Source: Perilla frutescens
Taxonomy: Eukaryota > Streptophyta > Magnoliopsida > Lamiales > Lamiaceae
DNA length: 64,000 nucleotides
Direction of reading: 5' to 3'
Assembly: GCA_026008535.1 (NCBI GenBank)
Contig: BRKX01000009.1
Span: 64,391,720 to 64,455,719 of the forward strand
Below the pieces are notes generated by a model. That model saw nothing but the letters and a program-made list of their open reading frames with translations, had not been told where the DNA came from and did no database searches. Below are positions 58,602 through 64,000 of this stretch, piece after piece. Positions within the stretch are counted from its first letter, which is position 1. Each line of letters starts with the position of its first letter. The position numbers were made by a program, and so were the translations under genes.

Positions 58602-59209
58602 ATTTGTGGGTTTTTTTTTTAGGTGAAGGAGAAGTTTACTATGTTCATGGTTTGATTAACTGCAAGTGTATCCAATGACCGAATTGATTATTTTCATGCT
58701 AAAAATTGCTTTGTGCTTTCTAGTGATTGATATGCTGGTTGTCAACTATTTGTATGAGTTAATGTATTTGCTAAACGATGTTTCACTAATGAGCTAATTT
58801 TCTTTTTTTATTATTATTTTCGACATTGTTCTGTTTATCCTTTTGCTTTCTATCCTCATTGCTAGGGGTCGAGCCCCTAACGAAACACACACACACAGAT
58901 ATATATATATATATACCTATATAAAAAGTGTGGATGTTTCTTAGAAAATATGATTTGCCTATTACGTCCACAATTTGAACTTAATTTAAGGATAAAAAAG
59001 TAATATAATATATTATATTTATTTCAATAGTTTTGTTATAATTGAACTCTACTACATAAAATTATCCCTAATATAAAATATTGTAAATAATTATTTGTAA
59101 ATATAATATATTATATTTATTTAATTTCTTACAAAATATGATTTGTTTATTCTATCCATAATATGCACTTAATTTTTAAGGGTAAAATAGCAATATATTA
59201 TATTATATA
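58602..59209. other. 3' flank of the NLR gene
   Basis: The stretch up to about 58890 is the part also duplicated after the NLR pseudogene (ending near GGGTCGAGC...TAACGAAACACAC). Beyond it is AT-rich sequence without genes. Confidence 0.6.
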
Positions 59210-60410
59210 ATTAATTATTCATATATAATTTATTATATTTATTTCAATAGTATTGTACTATTCTAATTCTTCATCAACATCATATTAAATTTTTACCAAT
59301 TATTTCTCTATCATATCAACCACAACAAATAAGAAAAAAAATTAAAAAAATATAATCCCGCAATAATATAATATAGTATATAATTAATTCAACACATATA
59401 ATATATTATATTTAATTTTATAATTTAAATATTAATTCAATAGAATTGTATTATTATAATTTTTCATCCATCTATGTGAATTAATTCTCCATCAATCATA
59501 TAGTCTATATAAATTACGTTCGGATGAAGAGATTGAAAAATAAATGCTTGAATTTATAGAAAGATTATAAACTAAGCTGATGATACTTAAGAAGTTCTCT
59601 ATCAAAAATCAAGAATTTCTTCTCTATCAATCATTATCACATGTAATATATTATATCTATTTCAATAGTATTGTACTATTACAATTCTTTATTCATGTCA
59701 ATTAATTCTTCACCAATTATTTCTTCATCATATCAACCATAGCAAACAAGAAAAAAAAAACATAATCCTACAGTAATATAATATATTATATAATTAATTC
59801 TCTACGTATAATATATTATATGTTATAATTTAAATATTATTTTAATAGAATTGTACTATTACATAGTTTATATGGATTATGTTGGAAAAACAATCGGTCA
59901 AATATTTTGATAAAATGTCAAATAACTTAAAATAATCAGTTGTGACAAACTCGACTGAACGAATATAAAATTATCACAGAGACGAGTTGATAATCAATAA
60001 AGATGCCACGTCATCAATTGTCTATAGCACAACTGATCTATACAAAGGTAGAGAAGACGTAGAAGTTTTAGTTTCGAACCTCTATAAATCTTATGTGTTG
60101 TACATTGCTTTATTTTGATTGGCATATCTTAATTGCAACACGTTCATTCAAATCAAATGTTCAGAGTCATATTCACTAACGGTTGATTACCGCTATTTTA
60201 TCTTGTTCATTAGAGATTTCATCCTCTGAAATTATTATTCTAAACTATTTCAACGATAATTAGTACAAATCAAGTAACGAGTCAAGGCTTTATATTTCTG
60301 CACTTTAAATTGAATTTTGAAAAGAGTTTATTCAACCCTCCTTCTAAACCCCATTTGACTCATTCGAGACCAACAAATTACATCCCAACGAAGGAGATTG
60401 AAAAATAAAA
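59210..60410. repeat. Two tandem AT-rich units, the second split by a solo LTR
   Basis: Unit 1 (about 59210-59550) and unit 2 (about 59640-59879 plus 60376-60410) share TTTCAATAGTATTGTACTAT, CAATTATTTC, ATCATATCAACCA and GGAGATTGAAAAATAAA-like words in the same order. Confidence 0.8.
59880..60375 (+). mobile_element. Solo LTR, 496 bp
   Basis: It starts TGTTGGAAAAAC and ends GAGACCAACA. Flanking GATTA and AATTA are a 5-bp target duplication with one change. The uninterrupted sister unit at about 59508-59520 is the empty site. CTCTATAAATC near 60090 could be the LTR TATA box. Confidence 0.88.
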
Positions 60411-62366
60411 ATTACTCGCGGGTTGGCCCGTCGGGCTGGACCTGGCAGCTTCCGTTGTTTTGATCATAACTTTTTCTAAAAAAATCCGATTCACAAACGG
60501 TCGGAGGCATTGGAAAGCTAACTCAATTATCTTTTCATCCATATATTATGTATTCGCATATTCAAAGTATGCTAAAAGTTATGAATTTTTAAAGTTACAA
60601 CTAATGGTAAATGAGTCTCATTCAATGATGTAATTTTTCATTAAATGTTATATTTTCATTTATGACATATATTATCGCATTTATCAATGTTATAAGGACT
60701 ATAAGTGATTAGTATGATGTATAAAATATATTAGAATATTTGATAATTTGTTATTGGAGTTTGATGATACGTGTTTATTCGTTTGTTGCTTCTTGAATGT
60801 CGGGACCTTTCACTTTAATTTATTTTATTATTTATTTTTGTTGAGAAAATTATCTTTCACCCGTTATCTATCTATTATTATTTATCATTAATGTTTTAAA
60901 GTATTAAAATTAAATTATTTATCATGTTTTCAATAATTTAATTGTATATAAATTCTAATGTTATCGTTTATTTAATATATGAGAAAGAATACAAAGATAT
61001 ACGTAGCTTGAAGCATCAAATATCTTCAAAGTAGAAAAATAATGAAATTTCAATATTTATATCGATGATTGAGCACTGTGATGTAATTTGAAATTATTAT
61101 TTTTGAAAAAATAAAGTAAGGTTGAACATTATTATCATGAAATGTACTTCATTTTGGTTTTTTCTTTATTACTCGAATGTTCTTAGCATGTGATGTTAAT
61201 TATATTAGTTTTACCCTTTTTATTTTCTCATATCTTTTTTACTAGCTAGATATTATTTATCATGTTTTAAATTATTTAATTGTATAGTATGATAATGTTG
61301 TTATTTTTTAATAAATTAGGAAGAATTTAAAAATGAAATATGAACATGAAATTGAAGGAGCTTCAAATATTATTGTTGAAATAGAAGAAGATTGTATTTA
61401 AAATTAGATCAAAGATTGAGTTATAATCAAATTTATGATGTAGTTTGAAATGGTTAAATTTGAAAAAATAAACTATGATTGAAGATTATTGTTATTTATT
61501 TCTTTATTTGATGCACTTGGATGTTAATGAAATTTTATATTCGTCATTTTTTTATTTTATGTTATTTTTCGTGTATTTATTTATTTCAAAAAAAGATATG
61601 GTAATCATTTTTTAGAATTATCAAGATATAATTTATACATGTGAAAAAAAATTCATTAATATACCGGCCCGACGGACTAGCCCGAAACCGAAAGGTTAGG
61701 GTTAGGGCTAAGAATTTTCAACCCGAAAATTTTTTTAACCGAATAGGCCCAAACCGAATAAGCTCGAAACCGAATAGGATTGGCCCGAAACTGAACGAAT
61801 TGGCCTGATTGACATTCCTAATTAACTTCAAGGCTTTGCATCTCGGATCTGCTTATATCACTTCAAATGCAGTGGTATTTCGCCACAACATAACAATTCC
61901 ATTCTATTTTTTAGTAAAATAATATTTTTGCCCCCTAAATTTTTTTTTTTATTTGAGGTTCTTGTTGTTATTGAACTTTATATATTTTTAAAAAATGTAT
62001 GATATTAGTGTATATAATATCGGGCTTGGTCAATTGAGTCTCACTCAAATATATAAATAAATATTGAACAAAATGAAATACACACAAATCAAAATAAATT
62101 AAACAAATTCTCTCCGATCAAAACAAATTGAGGTCGAATTAGCAATTCGACTTTTATGAGTTAGATTACACATTTATTATTTTCAGTTGTTTATTTGAAT
62201 GACAACAACCTTCTTTTCTATTTAATTTCGGAAAGGGAAAGAAAGACGGATCGAAAGCGTAAAATAATCCTAAAAACAATGAACAAATGAAAATGTGTCA
62301 TCATTTAACAAACACGCCTATGGGAAAAAGTAATTAAGTACATAAATATTGACAATCATCTCATTT
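60411..62366. other. Intergenic, AT-rich, hAT-like pieces at both ends
   Basis: 60415-60450 has GGGTTGGCCCGTCGGGCTGG, and 61665-61815 has CCGGCCCGACGGACTAGCCC and repeated AACCGAATAGG words. These may be the two ends of one old element about 1.4 kb long. No transposase frame seen. Confidence 0.45.
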
Positions 62367-63008
62367 TCAATGTTCTTTCTCAACGACATGAATAAATAGG
62401 ATGTACACACATTCCTCCTTTGCAGATAAATATAATGTTGATCTTCTCTTTCTCATGAATATTTCTAACAACATTATTCCGTAACTGTATATACATCCGC
62501 ACTTGTGGATACTTTCCCTTCTAATCCGTACTCTAATTGTACACAAGTTCATAATTATCAAATTAGTATATATGGATTTGGTTCAAATAAGGATTAGTGT
62601 TTCGTGGTAGGAACTCGAGGACGACGGGGCTTTTTTATTGTAATGTTAGTGCTTTTATTCCTGTATTTTGATGCTATTTTTTATTGTATTTTAGTAGTAA
62701 ATATTTTAACACCAAATACAATAAGAAAAATCACTAAAATTACAGTAAATAAACACCGTCTTCACGTCCCCACACCAAGCATGGTCCCTATTATAATCAA
62801 CATATACACACACACACACAGACAATAAAGAAACTAAATTTTGAGGTTTTCAAAACATCACCTGGTGCTGCATAACTGATATATAGTCGCCAATGTTTGA
62901 GTTTGAATCATAGGCCCCCTTCCTCAAAAAGCTTCGCAACACCAAAATCAGCAACTCGAGCAGTCATCTTCATCGAGCAAGACATTGCTTGGTTTTTTAT
63001 CACTCAGT
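62367..63008 (-). pseudogene. Receptor-kinase remnant (activation loop and last exon)
   Basis: The minus strand from 63008 to 62862 reads KPSNVLLDED, a broken DFG region, QTLATI and SYAAPG followed by a GTGATG donor. The last exon starts at 62532 (EYGLEGKVSTSADVY). Lesions: frameshifts around the DFG motif, a 2-base insertion in DVYSYG, and a deletion of about 110 bases removing the KPTDDMF-to-RED part. The intron between them holds a hairpin MITE of the gene 3 family. The orientation is opposite to gene 3. Confidence 0.85.
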
Positions 63009-64000
63009 CATGCACGGTTCCTTATTTCATGTTGCTGGAATGGAATAGCGTTATATGTACTTATAAATCCAACTTATATTATTGCATTGTAATATTTGAT
63101 TAAATACTTGAATTGTAATTATAAATCTCAATTTTAAATATATGTTGCAATATTGTAGAATCAATGAAATTATATTGTACAATATTTTCATTACAACATT
63201 ATGGATGTGCTGGAGTTGGAAATAATGTAATTTTTCCAAAAATAAAATAAAATAAAGAAAAAGTTGATTGGAGAACCAAACTAATGTTTGGTTGGGTAAA
63301 AAAATTAATCAAAACGAAAATAAAGTAAAACGTTCCTCCGCCATATGTCACAATTCTAACCTATGTACACCATTATACTATATTGTAACATTAGAGAAAA
63401 AAAAATCTTTTATATCAAATGAAATCATCTGTCCTATTTTATTTATATCACTTGGTGACTCATTTTGATTTTTATTATATTTTTCTTCATTTTTTCTTTC
63501 ATTTCAATTTGTTACGTCTTAGTTTAATTTTATAATTATTATTTAGGATTTATTCCACTCAATTAGGATTTATATTTATCTTTTAATATCTATTTCTTAT
63601 TTTTTTAGTTAATATAATTAATTAATATATATGGTTGATAATTTCAAAATTAGGGTATATAATTTTTTAAATTTTCATTTTTAGCAATAAATTTATTTTT
63701 GTAATTGTAGATTTTACTATGAAATCATGTAATAGATCAAAAAGCTAGAAGAAAAATTATCAAAAATCAATTCTTATTCAATGATAATATCTGAATCTGT
63801 AAAGTTCACCATCACAACCCAAAATACAGATATGTGCTACTTCCTATTTATACTAGATACAAGCGTGCTACTCAAGCTAACTAATCCTATGGCTAGAAAA
63901 CACGATCCATGTGACTCCTTGGTCGACGGCTGTGCATGCATGTACAAGTGGTCCATGCATGCTAATGATGACACGTGGATTAAGTGAGTCTCTATCTGCA
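63009..64000. other. Intergenic right end of the window
   Basis: 63470-63740 resembles the foldback family of gene 2 and gene 3 introns (AATTAGGATTTATATTTATC, then TTTTAGTTAATATAATTAAT). Open frames at 63268-63468 and 63781-63987 have no recognisable domain. Confidence 0.5.

Noticed and set aside
62604..62828. 74-codon frame that could be a small gene
   Set aside because: It lies in the intron of the kinase remnant and overlaps a hairpin MITE.

Overview
The window is nuclear DNA from a flowering plant. It is AT-rich, intron-containing and full of transposable elements. The R1-type NLR and the LRR-XII receptor kinases point to an asterid eudicot, with Lamiales my best guess; that placement is inference from gene-family resemblance only. 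Nothing bacterial, organellar or viral was seen, and no tRNA, rRNA or CRISPR locus.

The genes form an innate-immunity cluster. Three near-full-length LRR receptor-like kinases (EFR/FLS2/Xa21-like, all non-RD kinases) lie at 4480-10606 (minus), 19482-25299 (plus, intact) and 44769-50043 (plus, one in-frame stop). They share one exon plan: a long first exon (signal peptide plus LRRs), optional middle LRR exons, a long LRR/TM/kinase exon, and a short last exon that starts inside the kinase APE motif. They differ mainly in how many middle LRR exons they keep: 3, 0 and 1. At least four further pieces of the same gene are scattered at 2023-2372, 4044-4166, 39254-39655 and 62367-63008. A single-exon CC-NB-ARC-LRR gene of the R1 class lies at 55833-58430. 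A second copy of its LRR end (36648-38714) is fused to a duplicated papain-like protease remnant and split by a solo LTR.

Layout: 1-2022 Copia retrotransposon remnant abutting a receptor-kinase exon; 2.4-4.4 kb repeats; 4.5-10.7 kb kinase gene 1; 10.8-19.3 kb mostly MITEs and segmental duplications; 19.5-25.3 kb kinase gene 2; 26.0-27.5 kb CACTA element; 27.6-28.6 kb 5'-truncated RPA70-like gene; 30.4-33.9 kb TRIM, minisatellite and nested MITE; 33.9-36.6 kb tandem-duplicated papain-like protease remnants; 36.6-39.7 kb NLR and kinase pseudogenes; 40-44.6 kb repeats; 44.8-50.0 kb kinase gene 3; 50.2-55.5 kb foldback elements and repeats; 55.8-58.4 kb NLR gene; 58.9-62 kb tandem repeats and a solo LTR; 62.4-63.0 kb kinase remnant.

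Taken together this is a birth-and-death resistance-gene neighbourhood. Cell-surface receptors (the kinases) and an intracellular receptor (the NLR) sit side by side and have been duplicated, truncated and shuffled by transposons. No wholly new biochemical system is evident. The more unusual points are the LRR exon-cassette variation, the frameshift beside a splice site with an in-frame rescue acceptor, the degenerate MHD motif of the NLR, and the protease-NLR-kinase mosaic at 33.9-39.7 kb.
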